From CAZNSX01 sp964575845 (GTDB lineage: Bacteria; UBA8248; CAZNSX01), in the NCBI GenBank assembly GCA_964575845.1, contig CAZNSX010000004.1, positions 310,001 through 374,000 of the forward strand: a DNA stretch of 64,000 nt, in the 5' to 3' direction. Positions 1-8,470 of the stretch are shown here, piece after piece. Within the stretch, counting starts at the first letter, position 1. Each line of letters begins with the position of its first letter. A program made the position numbers and the translations under genes. The notes below the pieces were generated by a model, which saw only the letters and a list, made by a program, of their open reading frames with translations, searched no databases and was not told the DNA's origin.

Positions 1-855
1 AACCTGGCTTATGACGTAGTTGAGGCCCATCCTCCGCCCTCGGCCCAGGTCTGCCTCAAAGCCCATGCGCTTCTCGCCGATACGCTTCTTTATGATGTTC
101 TCCAGGCCATGGAAAGCGCCGCCGCATACGAAAAGGATGTTGGTGGTATCCACCTGCAGGAACTCTTGGTGGGGGTGCTTCCGACCTCCCTGGGGAGGCA
201 CATTCGCTACTGTTCCCTCGACGATCTTCAGAAGAGCCTGCTGTACCCCCTCTCCCGAGACATCTCGGGTGATCGACGGGTTCTCCGACTTACGGCTTAT
301 CTTGTCTATCTCATCGATGTAGATGATACCTCGCTGTGCTCTTGTCACATCATAATCGGCGGCTTGAAGGAGCTTGAGGATTATGTTCTCCACATCCTCC
401 CCCACGTAACCGGCCTCGGTCAGGGTGGTTGCGTCCACGATGGTAAAGGGAACGTCCAGGATGTGGGCCAGGGTCTGGGCCAGCAGGGTCTTGCCCGAGC
501 CCGTGGGACCGATGAGGAGGATGTTACTCTTCTGAAGCTCGACATCGTCGAGCCTCACGTTCGCGTCGATGCGCTTGTAGTGATTGTGGACGGCCACGGA
601 GAGGATCTTTTTGGCCCGCTCCTGCGCGATAACATACTCGTCGAGGATGCGCTTTATCTCCATAGGCTTGAGGAGGGTTTCCATGTCGCGGGCCCGCTCC
701 TGGTTCCACTCCTCCACCATGATGTCGTTGCAGAGGTCGATGCACTCATCGCATATGTATACTGTAGGGCCCGCGATGAGCTTTCTCACCTCATCCTGGC
801 TCTTTCCACAGAAGGAGCACCTCAGAACCTCCTCTCTGCTGCTTCTCCTGGCCAT
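1..855 (-). CDS. clpX: ATP-dependent Clp protease ATP-binding subunit ClpX (3' end cut by window)
   Basis: AAA+ unfoldase that recognises substrates and threads them into ClpP. The N-terminal zinc-binding domain is visible as C13-x2-C16 and C35-x2-C38. The Walker A motif GPTGSGKT lies near residue 115, and a Walker B with IYIDEIDKI and the AGYVGEDVE segment follow. 285 codons are present and the window ends inside the large AAA+ domain. The ATG at 853-855 lies five bases after the clpP stop, so clpP and clpX are co-transcribed downstream of tig. A long frame on the opposite strand is only its shadow. Identity is certain; only completeness is unknown. Confidence 0.97.
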   Translation of the reverse strand, partial: MARRSSREEVLRCSFCGKSQDEVRKLIAGPTVYICDECIDLCNDIMVEEWNQERARDMETLLKPMEIKRILDEYVIAQERAKKILSVAVHNHYKRIDANVRLDDVELQKSNILLIGPTGSGKTLLAQTLAHILDVPFTIVDATTLTEAGYVGEDVENIILKLLQAADYDVTRAQRGIIYIDEIDKISRKSENPSITRDVSGEGVQQALLKIVEGTVANVPPQGGRKHPHQEFLQVDTTNILFVCGGAFHGLENIIKKRIGEKRMGFEADLGRGRRMGLNYVISQV

Positions 856-860
856 GAAAG

Positions 861-1505
861 CTATCCCTCCTCTTGAGCCTTCTTCTCTTGAAAATCCCTG
901 ACCCCTGACACTGCCCTGGGCACGACTCGGCTCTCGATAACCTCGTCTATTATGCCATATTCTTTAGCCTGAATGCCCGTCATGAAGAAATCCCGGTCGG
1001 TATCGGCGTGGACCTTTTTCTTTGGCTGGCCCGTATGCTTGACCATGATGTCATCCAGTGCATCTCGCATCCGCAAGACCTCCCGGGCCTGGATGTCAAT
1101 GTCGCTCGCCTGCCCCTGAAAACCACCCAAGGGTTGGTGGATAAGAATGCGAGCGTTGGGAAGGGCATAGCGCTTGCCCTTAGCTCCGGCTGCCATGAGA
1201 AGGGCACCCATGCTCGCCGCCTGGCCGATGCAGATTGTTGATACATCGGGCTTTATGTACTGCATGGTGTCGTAGATGGCCAGCCCCGCGGTCACGAGAC
1301 CGCCGGGGCAGTTGATGTACATGTAGATGTCCTGGTCGGGCTCCTCGGCCTCAAGATATAGGAGCTGGGCTATGATCAAGTTAGACAGGTAGTCATCGAT
1401 TGCCATGCCCAGGAAGACGATACGCTCTTTGAGAAGGCGGGAGTAAATATCATAGGCCCTCTCCCCTCTGTTTGTCTGCTCCACAACTATAGGGATCAAA
1501 CCCAT
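861..1505 (-). CDS. clpP: ATP-dependent Clp protease proteolytic subunit ClpP
   Basis: Serine protease subunit that forms the tetradecameric chamber docked by ClpX. The catalytic triad is complete: S98 in GQAASMG, H123 in LIHQPLGG and D172 in DTDRDFFM. The 214-residue length is normal and the N-terminal VVEQTNRGERAYDIYSRLL segment is typical. It sits 3 bases after tig and 5 bases before clpX, the classic tig-clpP-clpX order. No oddities seen. Confidence 0.98.
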   Translation of the reverse strand: MGLIPIVVEQTNRGERAYDIYSRLLKERIVFLGMAIDDYLSNLIIAQLLYLEAEEPDQDIYMYINCPGGLVTAGLAIYDTMQYIKPDVSTICIGQAASMGALLMAAGAKGKRYALPNARILIHQPLGGFQGQASDIDIQAREVLRMRDALDDIMVKHTGQPKKKVHADTDRDFFMTGIQAKEYGIIDEVIESRVVPRAVSGVRDFQEKKAQEEG

Positions 1506-1508
1506 GGC

Positions 1509-2837
1509 CTACTCTCCCTCCCCTGATTCTTGCGAAACTCTCTCAAGGTTCTCTACCTCTTCCTCCTCGACCCTCACCTTCGCAAAAAGGTGGTCCAGGG
1601 TCTTGCGGTAGCGCAGCTCTTCCGCAAGGCCCTGAAGCTGACCGGTCTTCGTGAGCCTGGCTTTAAGTTCCGCCGGACCCTCCCGAGTATCCCGTGCCAT
1701 GCGGACCACCTCTGCGCTAATTTCCTTATCGGTGACTTCGATTCCATCCTTAGAGGCGACCTGGTCCATCAGGATGAGCTCCCGGACCCGTCTCTCGGCC
1801 CCCGGCCGAAAACTCTCTCTCAAGCCTTCACGGTCCCTTATGGCTTCGGCCGGTTCTTTGCCGCCGAGACGAATCCTCCCCTCCAACTCCCTCAGCATGG
1901 AATCCATCTGACCTTCCACCAAGGAAGGAGGAAGGTCGAAGGGGTTATCCTCTATGAGCCTCTCCAGCATCTGCCGTGTCAGCTGCTCGCGGGCTGCGGC
2001 CTCCTCAGCGGCATCCAGCTCCTCCCGCATCTTCTTTCTTAAGGCTTCCAGGGAGTCGAAGTTCCCTATGGAGCGGACGAACTCGTCATTCAGCTCTGGA
2101 AGCCGGGGCTCTTTTATATCCTTGAGCTTGAGCCGGATGAGGACTTCTTTGCCTGCAATGGCCTTTATGCTATGGTCCGGTGGAATTTTCGCCGATACCT
2201 CCCTCTCTTCCCCCCGGCGCAATCCCAAGATGACATTTTCTATCTCCGGAATAAGGCTCCCCCGCCCCACCACGGCGGCCACGTCCTGGCCACGGGCCTC
2301 TTCCACAGGCTCTCCCTCGAGCAAGGTCTCAAAGTCGAGGAGCACATAATCCTTCTCCAGGGCGGGACGCTCCCCGGCATCCGCATATGATGCAACCTTC
2401 TCCCTGAGAGACTGAAGACTCTTCTCCACGTCCTCTTCCCTGATTCGCCTGCGCTTCGACGTAAAGCTGTAATGACTGTAGTCCTTGAGCTCGATGGGGG
2501 GGATGACCTCCACGGTGGCCGCAAAGCGGAGAGGTTTTTCCGCCTCGTGCTCCACCTCCTCCACCCGGGGCTCGCCCACGGCCCGGATGGCCTGCTCCGA
2601 GACGGCCTGTGCGTAAGAGCGGGAAATGAGTCGCTCCACAACCTCCCGCTCCACCTGCTGGCCGTAGAGGCGCTCAAGCCACTTCCTGGGAACCTTCCCC
2701 CGCCGGAATCCATCGCGGCTGACCCGCCGTTGCAGGTCGGTGTAAGCCTCATCAAGGGCTTCTTTCACCGCCTCGGTCGGCAGCTCGAACTCAAGACGCT
2801 TGCTGGTGGGACCTAGATTCCGTACTTCCAACTGCAT
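1509..2837 (-). CDS. tig: Trigger factor, ribosome-associated chaperone and peptidyl-prolyl isomerase
   Basis: 442 residues, the usual trigger-factor length. The N-terminal ribosome-docking signature is present as GFRRGKVPRKWLE near residues 43-55. A central FKBP-like PPIase domain (roughly 160-245) and a long helical, charged C-terminal chaperone domain follow. The protein holds nascent chains at the ribosome exit tunnel. It is the first protein gene after tRNA-Leu (31 bases apart) and precedes clpP by 3 bases. It may therefore be read from the promoter in front of tRNA-Lys, although a weaker promoter of its own cannot be excluded. Confidence 0.97.
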   Translation of the reverse strand: MQLEVRNLGPTSKRLEFELPTEAVKEALDEAYTDLQRRVSRDGFRRGKVPRKWLERLYGQQVEREVVERLISRSYAQAVSEQAIRAVGEPRVEEVEHEAEKPLRFAATVEVIPPIELKDYSHYSFTSKRRRIREEDVEKSLQSLREKVASYADAGERPALEKDYVLLDFETLLEGEPVEEARGQDVAAVVGRGSLIPEIENVILGLRRGEEREVSAKIPPDHSIKAIAGKEVLIRLKLKDIKEPRLPELNDEFVRSIGNFDSLEALRKKMREELDAAEEAAAREQLTRQMLERLIEDNPFDLPPSLVEGQMDSMLRELEGRIRLGGKEPAEAIRDREGLRESFRPGAERRVRELILMDQVASKDGIEVTDKEISAEVVRMARDTREGPAELKARLTKTGQLQGLAEELRYRKTLDHLFAKVRVEEEEVENLERVSQESGEGE

Positions 2838-2868
2838 GTCCTTGCTCGCCCAAAGGGTCCGAAAGACT

Positions 2869-2952
2869 TGGTGCGAGAGGGGGGATTCGAACCCCCACGC
2901 CCGAAGGCACTAGATCCTAAGTCTAGCGCGTCTGCCTTTCCGCCACCCTCGC
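2869..2952 (-). tRNA. tRNA-Leu (anticodon TAG)
   Basis: The minus strand folds as a class II tRNA: 7-bp acceptor stem starting GCGAGGG, D arm, anticodon stem CTAGA/TCTAG with loop CTTAGGA (anticodon TAG), a long variable arm with a TTCG tetraloop, T arm GGGGG-TTCGAAT-CCCCC, discriminator A and an encoded CCA. It lies between tRNA-Lys and tig on the same strand. Confidence 0.96.
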
Positions 2953-2973
2953 ACCGGGTGAAAGGGACTCACC

Positions 2974-3005
2974 GACTTAGGGGAGGAAACCCTCCCCCCG
3001 AAGTC
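2974..3005 (-). other. Stem-loop between the two tRNA genes
   Basis: Arms GACTT/AAGTC and GGGGAGG/CCTCCCC enclose an AAAC loop with a small bulge. There is no T-run on either side, so it is more likely a processing or spacer structure of the tRNA-Lys-tRNA-Leu transcript than a terminator. Seen directly; its role is inferred. Confidence 0.4.
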
Positions 3006-3020
3006 CCCTCCCCGTAAAAC

Positions 3021-3096
3021 TGGTGAGCCGCCAAGGAATCGAACCTTGAACCTACGGATTAAGAGTCCGTTGCTCTGCCAATTGAGCTAGCGGCCC
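3021..3096 (-). tRNA. tRNA-Lys (anticodon CTT)
   Basis: The minus strand gives a 76-nt cloverleaf: acceptor GGGCCGC pairing with GCGGCTC (one G-U pair), D arm GCTC..GAGC, anticodon stem ACGGA/TCCGT with loop CTCTTAA (anticodon CTT), T arm CAAGG-TTCGATT-CCTTG, discriminator A and encoded CCA. It is the first gene after the promoter at 3122-3150. Confidence 0.96.
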
Positions 3097-3121
3097 CGAG
3101 AATCAAAATTCTTATCATTTA

Positions 3122-3150
3122 TTTATAGAGGTAAAGGCTAACTGTGTCAA
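3122..3150 (-). promoter_or_regulatory. Sigma-70 promoter for tRNA-Lys, tRNA-Leu and probably tig-clpP-clpX
   Basis: The minus strand has a -35 TTGACA (3145-3150), a 17-base spacer and a -10 TATAAA (3122-3127). The predicted start is about 20 bases before the tRNA-Lys 5' end. This is a near-perfect vegetative promoter. Confidence 0.75.
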
Positions 3151-3282
3151 TAACTTCTTGAGGGGATATTAACCCCCGTTTGGAAGGGACACCATCCGAC
3201 TTGAGGGTTGTTTGGGATAAGAGGGTCATGCGCGGCCAGAGGAAGTGGGCGCATCACACCTTCCGAATGCCCTCACATTCGC

Positions 3283-3313
3283 AAAAAATGGCGGATTTTG
3301 AAAGGGAGGAAAT
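3283..3313. repeat. Degenerate direct repeat, copy 1
   Basis: Shares the core AAAATGGCGG plus TTTGAAA and a following purine-rich G/A tract with 4591-4620. The two copies flank the MFS transporter gene. Roughly 80 percent identity by eye. Confidence 0.35.
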
Positions 3314-3326
3314 TTAAGGGAGGACG

Positions 3327-4517
3327 TCATCGGGTTCGACTATCGGGCTCCCACCTCCTGCGCCTGATAGCTAAGAGAGCTATGTTGACCGTCACCCCCA
3401 GGGCAATGAGAGCTATCAGGAAGAAGGCGGCCCTGTAGTCTCCCGTATAATCCCTTGCAAATCCCACGGCGTAGGGGGCGAAGAGCCTGCCCACGTTGGA
3501 TGAGGATTGCAGGACGCCGAAGCCCAAGCCAACGTAGAGGGGCCCCACGAGCTCAGGCGTCAGCGCGAAGACGGGACCCGGTACCAGGGACATGAAAAAC
3601 CCGAGCAGGATGATGGGGAGGAGATAGCTCTCCCGTTCCCCGGCCATAACGAGCATCAGAAGAGCCAAGAAGACGCCCCCGGCCCCTATGAAATACTCCT
3701 TCCGGCCCACGCGGTCCACTGCCAGGCCCACTAAGGGCTGAATGACGATGGGTGCCGCCATCACGAACGCGGGAAGTGCGCTCGCAAACGCGAGGCTCAT
3801 GCCCCTTCCCAGAAAATAGTCGGGGGCAAACGTGAGAAAGGACATGATGGATGACTCAAGGGAAGTCCAGCAAAAGGCGAGCAGCCAGATCGAGAGCCCC
3901 AGGCCCACAATCATGGAAGGCCTGAAGGGGGTCCCCTCGTGCCCGCCCTCTCCTCCCGGCTCGCGGCAGTTGAGAAGAAAGACTGTGAGTGCGAGAATTC
4001 CCATGCCGACGCTCACGAGAAGGGGAGCCCGCCACCCGAGCTCCAGCCCCAGATAGCCAAAGGTGGTGAAGCTGAGGAGCGTCCCTATCGGATAGGCCGT
4101 GGTTATGACTCCCATGGCGAAGCCCAGCTCCTTTTTCAGGAACCACTTTGACAGGAGCGGGAAGACCACGGGAGAGACGGCCATGGCGCCGACCCCGGAG
4201 ATGGTTCTCGAAAGGAGTAGATGGCCGTATTCCCTGCTAAGGGCCATTCCAAGCGAGCCCGCCGCCATGAGGGCAAGGGCTGACCCTCCGATGGCCCTCG
4301 TCCCGTAGCGGTCGGAGAGCATGCCCGCAAGGAGGGCAACGGCGATGCCGGGCAGGGCAAAGACGCCCATGAGGAGCCCCCCCTCTGCGTGGGAGAGCGA
4401 GAGCTCCCTCATGATCAGGGGCAGGACCGGCGGGATGGCATAGAGGGAGAGGGCGAAGGAGAGCATAGCCAGATAGACTATGCCCAGGATGGTCCAGCGG
4501 AAGCGGTCCCCCTCCAA
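3327..4517 (-). CDS. Major facilitator superfamily transporter
   Basis: 396 residues with about 12 hydrophobic segments. The MFS signature between TM2 and TM3 is visible as AGMLSDRYGTRAIGG (cf. GxLaDrxGxR), with its echo VGLAVDRVGRKEY after the central loop near residue 200. The start is TTG at 4515-4517 with a G-rich Shine-Dalgarno about 8 bases upstream. The C-terminus is basic (RRRRWEPDSRTR). Substrate unknown; CynX/NarK-like subfamilies are possible. It stands alone between the tRNA block and the helicase, and degenerate copies of a ~30-bp sequence lie on both sides. Confidence 0.85.
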   Translation of the reverse strand: MEGDRFRWTILGIVYLAMLSFALSLYAIPPVLPLIMRELSLSHAEGGLLMGVFALPGIAVALLAGMLSDRYGTRAIGGSALALMAAGSLGMALSREYGHLLLSRTISGVGAMAVSPVVFPLLSKWFLKKELGFAMGVITTAYPIGTLLSFTTFGYLGLELGWRAPLLVSVGMGILALTVFLLNCREPGGEGGHEGTPFRPSMIVGLGLSIWLLAFCWTSLESSIMSFLTFAPDYFLGRGMSLAFASALPAFVMAAPIVIQPLVGLAVDRVGRKEYFIGAGGVFLALLMLVMAGERESYLLPIILLGFFMSLVPGPVFALTPELVGPLYVGLGFGVLQSSSNVGRLFAPYAVGFARDYTGDYRAAFFLIALIALGVTVNIALLAIRRRRWEPDSRTR

Positions 4518-4546
4518 AAGAGGTCCCCCCTAGGGTCAAGAGAAGA

Positions 4547-4569
4547 GCAGGGGCAAACCCCGCCCCTGC
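4547..4569 (-). terminator. GC-rich hairpin after the helicase gene, possible weak terminator
   Basis: 8-bp perfect stem GCAGGGGC/GCCCCTGC with a 7-base loop. On the minus strand it is followed by the pyrimidine run TCTTCTCTT rather than a clean T tract. It lies between the helicase stop and the transporter start, so it could end the helicase transcript. Confidence 0.4.
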
Positions 4570-4590
4570 CGAACGCCACGACAAATTGAC

Positions 4591-4620
4591 AGAAAATGGC
4601 GGGTTTGAAAAGGGGGAAAT
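4591..4620. repeat. Degenerate direct repeat, copy 2
   Basis: Partner of the copy at 3283-3313, in the same orientation. It lies in the 200-base gap between the transporter and helicase genes. Confidence 0.35.
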
Positions 4621-4713
4621 GGAAGGAGAGTCTTATGGGGCATTACCCTGTGGCAGTAACCCTTCCCGAGGCTAAATTTTCCGGACAGGTAGAGGAGGGG
4701 GGTGCTTCCAACC

Positions 4714-7665
4714 TCAAAGCAGCGATAGCTGCTTCTCCTCGGGCCGGGGCTTTTTTTCTTTTCTTTCTATTTTGGCCCTCTCGGTGAGCTCGCCTTCTAT
4801 CTCCAATATAAAGGGGGAGGGGGCTCCTGGGAGCTTTTTGCCGAAAAGGGTGCGGTTTTTTGCGCGGGTGAGGAAGAGCTTTCTCTTCGCGCGGGTCATC
4901 CCCACATAGAAAAGCCTTCTCTCCTCCTCAAGGGAAAAGCTTCCGCCGGCCTTCTGGTAAGGGATGAGGCCTTCCTCGCAGCCCGTCATGAACACCACAG
5001 GAAACTCGAGTCCCTTTGCCGCATGGAGGGTGAGGAGGTTCACCTTCTCCGCCCTGAAATCAAGGGGGTCCGTCTCATGGAGGGGCTCCTGGGCGGCCCT
5101 CTGACAGGGGATTCCCCTTCGGGAGAGGGCCTCTTCAAGCGGCCCCGCCTGGGCATGGAGGCGGTAGAGGATGGCGATGTCTGAAAAGCCTACCTCTCTC
5201 TTCGGCCTTACCTTCTCAACCCTTCCGGCTTCAAGCTCCCTGTGGCTGACACCGCCGATGAGCCTCTCTATCTCGGCCGCCACATAATCAGCCTCTTCCC
5301 TGTCGCTCCGGAGCTCCCCCAGGACTATCATCTCATCATCGATGATCCCCGACCAGAGCCTCGCGCCCCCGGCCGCGCCTTCCTCCGTGATGAGCTTTCC
5401 AGAAGCCTTGAGGATGGTCTCCGTTGAGCGGTAGCTCTGCTCAAGGCTTATGAGTTTTGCGCCCGGGAAATCCTCGAAGAACTTGAAGAAGTACTCCGCC
5501 CTTGCACCCCTGAAACCATAGATGGCCTGGTCGGGGTCTCCTATGGCAAATAGATTCGGGCTATCCTCTGCGGCAAGAAGCCGCAGGAGCAAATATTGAG
5601 CCTCGTTTATATCCTGGTGCTCATCGACGAGAATATGGCGAAAGCGGCTTCTCAATTGAGAGAGGAGCATGGGGGAGCTTCTCAGGAGCCTCAGGGGCCT
5701 TGCAATCAGGTCATCAAAATCAAGGGTCCCCTGCTGCTTCAGGGCTTCTTCATAAGCAATGAAAAGGGCCCTGAAAGTCTCATCCTCCTCCGCGGCATCC
5801 AAATCTCCGGGATAGAGGAGCTTCTGCTTTAGGGAAGAGACTCGGTCCAGGAATTCCCTTGCGGGTAATGTCTTTCCTCTCGATAGCCCTCTAGCCAGCT
5901 TGAGGCGCTCCCCTTCAGAGAGCACCCTGAAATCGCCTTCCAGGCTCTCCCTCAGGATCTGGGCTCCAAGCGCGTGAAATGTCTTGATAGTCAGGCCACT
6001 CGCATCTTTGAGGAGGCGCCCCAGCCTCTCGGCCATCTCTTCAGCCGCCTTGTTGGTGAAGGTGATGGCGAGAATTTCGGCGGGCTTCGCCATGCCTTCC
6101 CCGAGGAGATAGGCTATCCTCCGGGCCAGGGTGAGGGTCTTGCCGGTGCCGGGGCCGGCCTTTATCAGGAGGGGTCCAAGGGTATGGGTTACGGCCTCTC
6201 TCTGGCCAGGATTAAGGCCGCCCAGGACGGGGTCTTCCACCAAGGAGGCGGCGGCCTGGGATAAGTTTTTCGGCAAAGAAACCCGGGCTTCAGAGGGAGG
6301 CGGAGGGGTCTTCTCATAAGGAGCCCGGCCCTCCGCAGCGGCCCGAGAGGGCTCCTCCCGAGCTTCCGCGCCCCCGAGGGCCCACATGAAGCCCTGGCGT
6401 GTGAAGCTCTTTCTCTCCTCTTCGGTGAAAAGGTTTATGGTGCCGAACTCTCCGTCATAGCCCGCAAGTATATGCACGTCCCCCTCCCGCATCTTTCTTA
6501 CGCCTTCTGCCAGGAGGGGGCCTCCCTCAGCCTCAATCTCAGGAAGGGACGCCTCCAGAAGGATATTCAGCTCAGGCCCAAGGCGCGAGAGGAGCTTCCT
6601 GTGATCGCGCTCGACCTTCTTGGTTCCGGGGGAGGTGGCGTGGACCTCCGCCAGGATTTCGGGCAGGGTGAGAAGCTGGTGAAAGGGGAGGGCTGAGGGA
6701 GGGCTCGCGCCCTCCTCTCTATCCGAGAGCTCGACCACCCGGTGCATGACCCCGACGGTCACGGGCTTCTTGCACTCGGGGCAGAGGCCTCCGAGGGCTC
6801 GGGTCTCCTCGGGGCTGAGACGCACCGAGCATTTTCTGTGGCCGTCAAAGTGGTACTTCCCCTCCTGGGGGAAGAATTCAATCGTCCCCAGAAACCCCGC
6901 CTTCTGCCCTTTCCTCAGAGCTTCCCTCATGGCCGGAAAGGAAAGGGCGCAGCCGAAAAGATTTGCCTCCCGGGCGATCTTGGAAGGGGAGTGGGCGTCT
7001 GAGTTAGATACGAGAGTGAAGGAGTCGAGGGAGGAGAGGCGCCAGTTCATGGGAGGGTCTGAGGATAGCCCCGTCTCGAGTGAAGAGATATGGGGGGATA
7101 GCTCCTCAAAGCACTCCTCTACCGAGTCAAACCCGCTCATCGAGCCCAGAAGGGAAAACCAGGGTGTCCAGATGTGGGCGGGTATGAAAATGGCCCCGTC
7201 CGTTATCTCCAGGCTGAGCTCCAGAAGGGTCTTGGCATCGAGGCCGAGTATGGGCCTACCGTCAGAGGAGATGTTCCCCAGGCGGGAGAGCCTTCTGTTG
7301 AACTGCTCCGCCGCCCCGAGCTCCGGCATCAGGATGAGGTTATGGACCTTGCGGACCCTCCCCGCCTTCTTGTAGATGCTGCTCACCTCGGTGGAGAGGA
7401 TGAAGCGGACGGCCTCCCCGCCCGGAGGCATCTCGGGACCGGGGAGGCTCTCGGAAAACTCACGCTTTAACCGGAGGAGCCCCTCTTCAGCCGGCTCGAG
7501 CTTCTCCCTTATCTCTTTGAACCACTCGGGATGGGTGAAATCCCCCGTGCCCAAAACCTGCACCCCCTTGAGCTTGGCCCAGAAGTGCAAATGCTCAAGG
7601 TCCAGGTCCCTGGCCGTGGCCCGGGAGAGGTGGGAATGGATATGAAGGTCGGCAACGAAGGCCAA
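4714..7665 (-). CDS. PHP domain-UvrD/Rep helicase fusion protein
   Basis: 983 residues. The N-terminal half (1 to about 410) is a PHP-type metal-dependent domain with DLHIHSHLS at 6-14, GTGDFTHPEW near 39, an SNSDAHS motif near 220 and a small Cys/His cluster near 275-298 (CPEC). After a Pro-rich linker comes a complete SF1 UvrD helicase: motif I GPGTGKT (about 504-510), Ia ITFTNKAAEEM, II VDEHQD, III GDPDQAIYGFRGA, IV QSYRSTETI, V LHAAKGLEFP and VI YVGMTRAK. The extreme C-terminus is QLSLL, a good match to a beta-clamp-binding peptide. The start codon is TTG. Likely a DNA-repair helicase with a phosphoesterase-like domain. The fusion occurs in other bacteria, but its role is not established to my knowledge. 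Confidence 0.92.
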   Translation of the reverse strand: MAFVADLHIHSHLSRATARDLDLEHLHFWAKLKGVQVLGTGDFTHPEWFKEIREKLEPAEEGLLRLKREFSESLPGPEMPPGGEAVRFILSTEVSSIYKKAGRVRKVHNLILMPELGAAEQFNRRLSRLGNISSDGRPILGLDAKTLLELSLEITDGAIFIPAHIWTPWFSLLGSMSGFDSVEECFEELSPHISSLETGLSSDPPMNWRLSSLDSFTLVSNSDAHSPSKIAREANLFGCALSFPAMREALRKGQKAGFLGTIEFFPQEGKYHFDGHRKCSVRLSPEETRALGGLCPECKKPVTVGVMHRVVELSDREEGASPPSALPFHQLLTLPEILAEVHATSPGTKKVERDHRKLLSRLGPELNILLEASLPEIEAEGGPLLAEGVRKMREGDVHILAGYDGEFGTINLFTEEERKSFTRQGFMWALGGAEAREEPSRAAAEGRAPYEKTPPPPSEARVSLPKNLSQAAASLVEDPVLGGLNPGQREAVTHTLGPLLIKAGPGTGKTLTLARRIAYLLGEGMAKPAEILAITFTNKAAEEMAERLGRLLKDASGLTIKTFHALGAQILRESLEGDFRVLSEGERLKLARGLSRGKTLPAREFLDRVSSLKQKLLYPGDLDAAEEDETFRALFIAYEEALKQQGTLDFDDLIARPLRLLRSSPMLLSQLRSRFRHILVDEHQDINEAQYLLLRLLAAEDSPNLFAIGDPDQAIYGFRGARAEYFFKFFEDFPGAKLISLEQSYRSTETILKASGKLITEEGAAGGARLWSGIIDDEMIVLGELRSDREEADYVAAEIERLIGGVSHRELEAGRVEKVRPKREVGFSDIAILYRLHAQAGPLEEALSRRGIPCQRAAQEPLHETDPLDFRAEKVNLLTLHAAKGLEFPVVFMTGCEEGLIPYQKAGGSFSLEEERRLFYVGMTRAKRKLFLTRAKNRTLFGKKLPGAPSPFILEIEGELTERAKIERKEKKPRPEEKQLSLL

Positions 7666-7703
7666 GGGGAATCCCGAAAGATAGGGGGCGGTTTTTGGGA
7701 TGG

Positions 7704-7731
7704 ATTATAGCTGATGGGGACGGGCTGTCAA
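7704..7731 (-). promoter_or_regulatory. Consensus sigma-70 promoter for the helicase gene
   Basis: The minus strand carries TTGACA (7726-7731), a 16-base spacer and TATAAT (7704-7709), both hexamers perfect. The predicted transcript starts near 7697, about 30 bases before the TTG start codon. Confidence 0.8.
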
Positions 7732-7778
7732 TGGGGTTCTCTTTTCGGTAGTGTCCTAATTTGAAGCTAAATTTTTAG

Positions 7779-8375
7779 CTAAAGGTGGCATTTCTCAAAA
7801 AAGGAAGCGTCTTTTCTGGCTGTGTAGTTGCACGCCGCCTTGAGAGCCATGCTTTCAACGGGGGGGATACAGATATAAATCATCCTTTTTCCTAAATCCC
7901 TAGCCCGGCTACAGGCTTCAGCAAGGTCGCCATCCGAACTTATCAAATACCCAATATCGTAATCATCTTTAGCCGCATGATAAACAACATCTGTCGCAAT
8001 ATGGACATCTACTCCTTTTTCCTCAATCTTTGCAAATATATGCCCACACTGTGGGCAGGTGATTCCAACCCATTCATATTCGCATTCTCGGCATCTCAGA
8101 ATTTTCTTCTGTAAATACCCACGCTTAATAGTTATCCCTTGGCTCTCAAGATGGCGCCAAAACCTCTGCTGAGCATGGTAAAGCTTTGGGTTGAAGGCAA
8201 AATCAACTGGCGGAGCATAATAAAAAAACTTTACGAGCACTCTATTTGAAATGAGGATTAAAGATACAAATTTTTTAAAATCAATATGATACATAGATTT
8301 ACCAATTGCTTTGAGTCTAGAATAGAAGTTACTACTATCCAAAAATATCATTGCACGCTCAGGACAAGACTTCAT
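7779..8375 (-). CDS. NYN-domain (PIN-like) putative ribonuclease with zinc ribbon
   Basis: 198 residues of the DUF88/LabA-like NYN family, whose members use conserved acidic residues to bind metal and cut RNA. Candidate acidic residues are D13 in FLDSSN, D123 and D129 in GVDVHIATDVV, and D148/D150 in SSDGDL. A zinc ribbon is inserted at C95-x2-C98 and C107-x2-C110. Codon choice is clearly more AT-rich than in its neighbours, suggesting transfer. The start could be ATG 8375 or the internal ATG at 8351 just before MIFLD. An intrinsic terminator lies only about 10 bases upstream of the first ATG, so read-through or an attenuation step would be needed for expression from the promoter at 8471-8499. 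Confidence 0.8.
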   Translation of the reverse strand: MKSCPERAMIFLDSSNFYSRLKAIGKSMYHIDFKKFVSLILISNRVLVKFFYYAPPVDFAFNPKLYHAQQRFWRHLESQGITIKRGYLQKKILRCRECEYEWVGITCPQCGHIFAKIEEKGVDVHIATDVVYHAAKDDYDIGYLISSDGDLAEACSRARDLGKRMIYICIPPVESMALKAACNYTARKDASFFEKCHL

Positions 8376-8384
8376 CTTTTACCC

Positions 8385-8415
8385 AAAAAAAAGAACTCCG
8401 CCCCGAGGGGCGGAG
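8385..8415 (-). terminator. Intrinsic terminator upstream of the NYN gene
   Basis: Perfect stem CTCCGCCC/GGGCGGAG with a 4-base loop. On the minus strand it is followed by TTCTTTTTTTT. It lies between the promoter at 8471-8499 and the NYN start. Confidence 0.85.
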
Positions 8416-8464
8416 CCTTTACCCATGTTCGCTCACACGACCATGGGGAGGTATATTTCGTCCT
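8385..8464 (-). ncRNA. Predicted small RNA or attenuator leader ahead of the NYN gene
   Basis: About 80 nt between a strong promoter and a strong terminator. Hairpin 1 pairs 8442-8447 with 8422-8427 (CCCATG/CATGGG), extended by an inner TCG/CGA pair around a 6-base loop. Hairpin 2 is the terminator stem at 8396-8415. No ribosome-binding site with a sensible reading frame is evident inside it. It could be a free small RNA, or a leader that lets the NYN gene be switched by antitermination. The boundaries are inferred from the promoter and terminator. Confidence 0.5.
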
Positions 8465-8470
8465 AGAAAA

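Noticed and set aside
109..876. Long plus-strand open frame of 255 codons
   Set aside because: It is antisense to clpX, whose zinc and AAA+ motifs are unmistakable. No family resemblance or ribosome-binding site.
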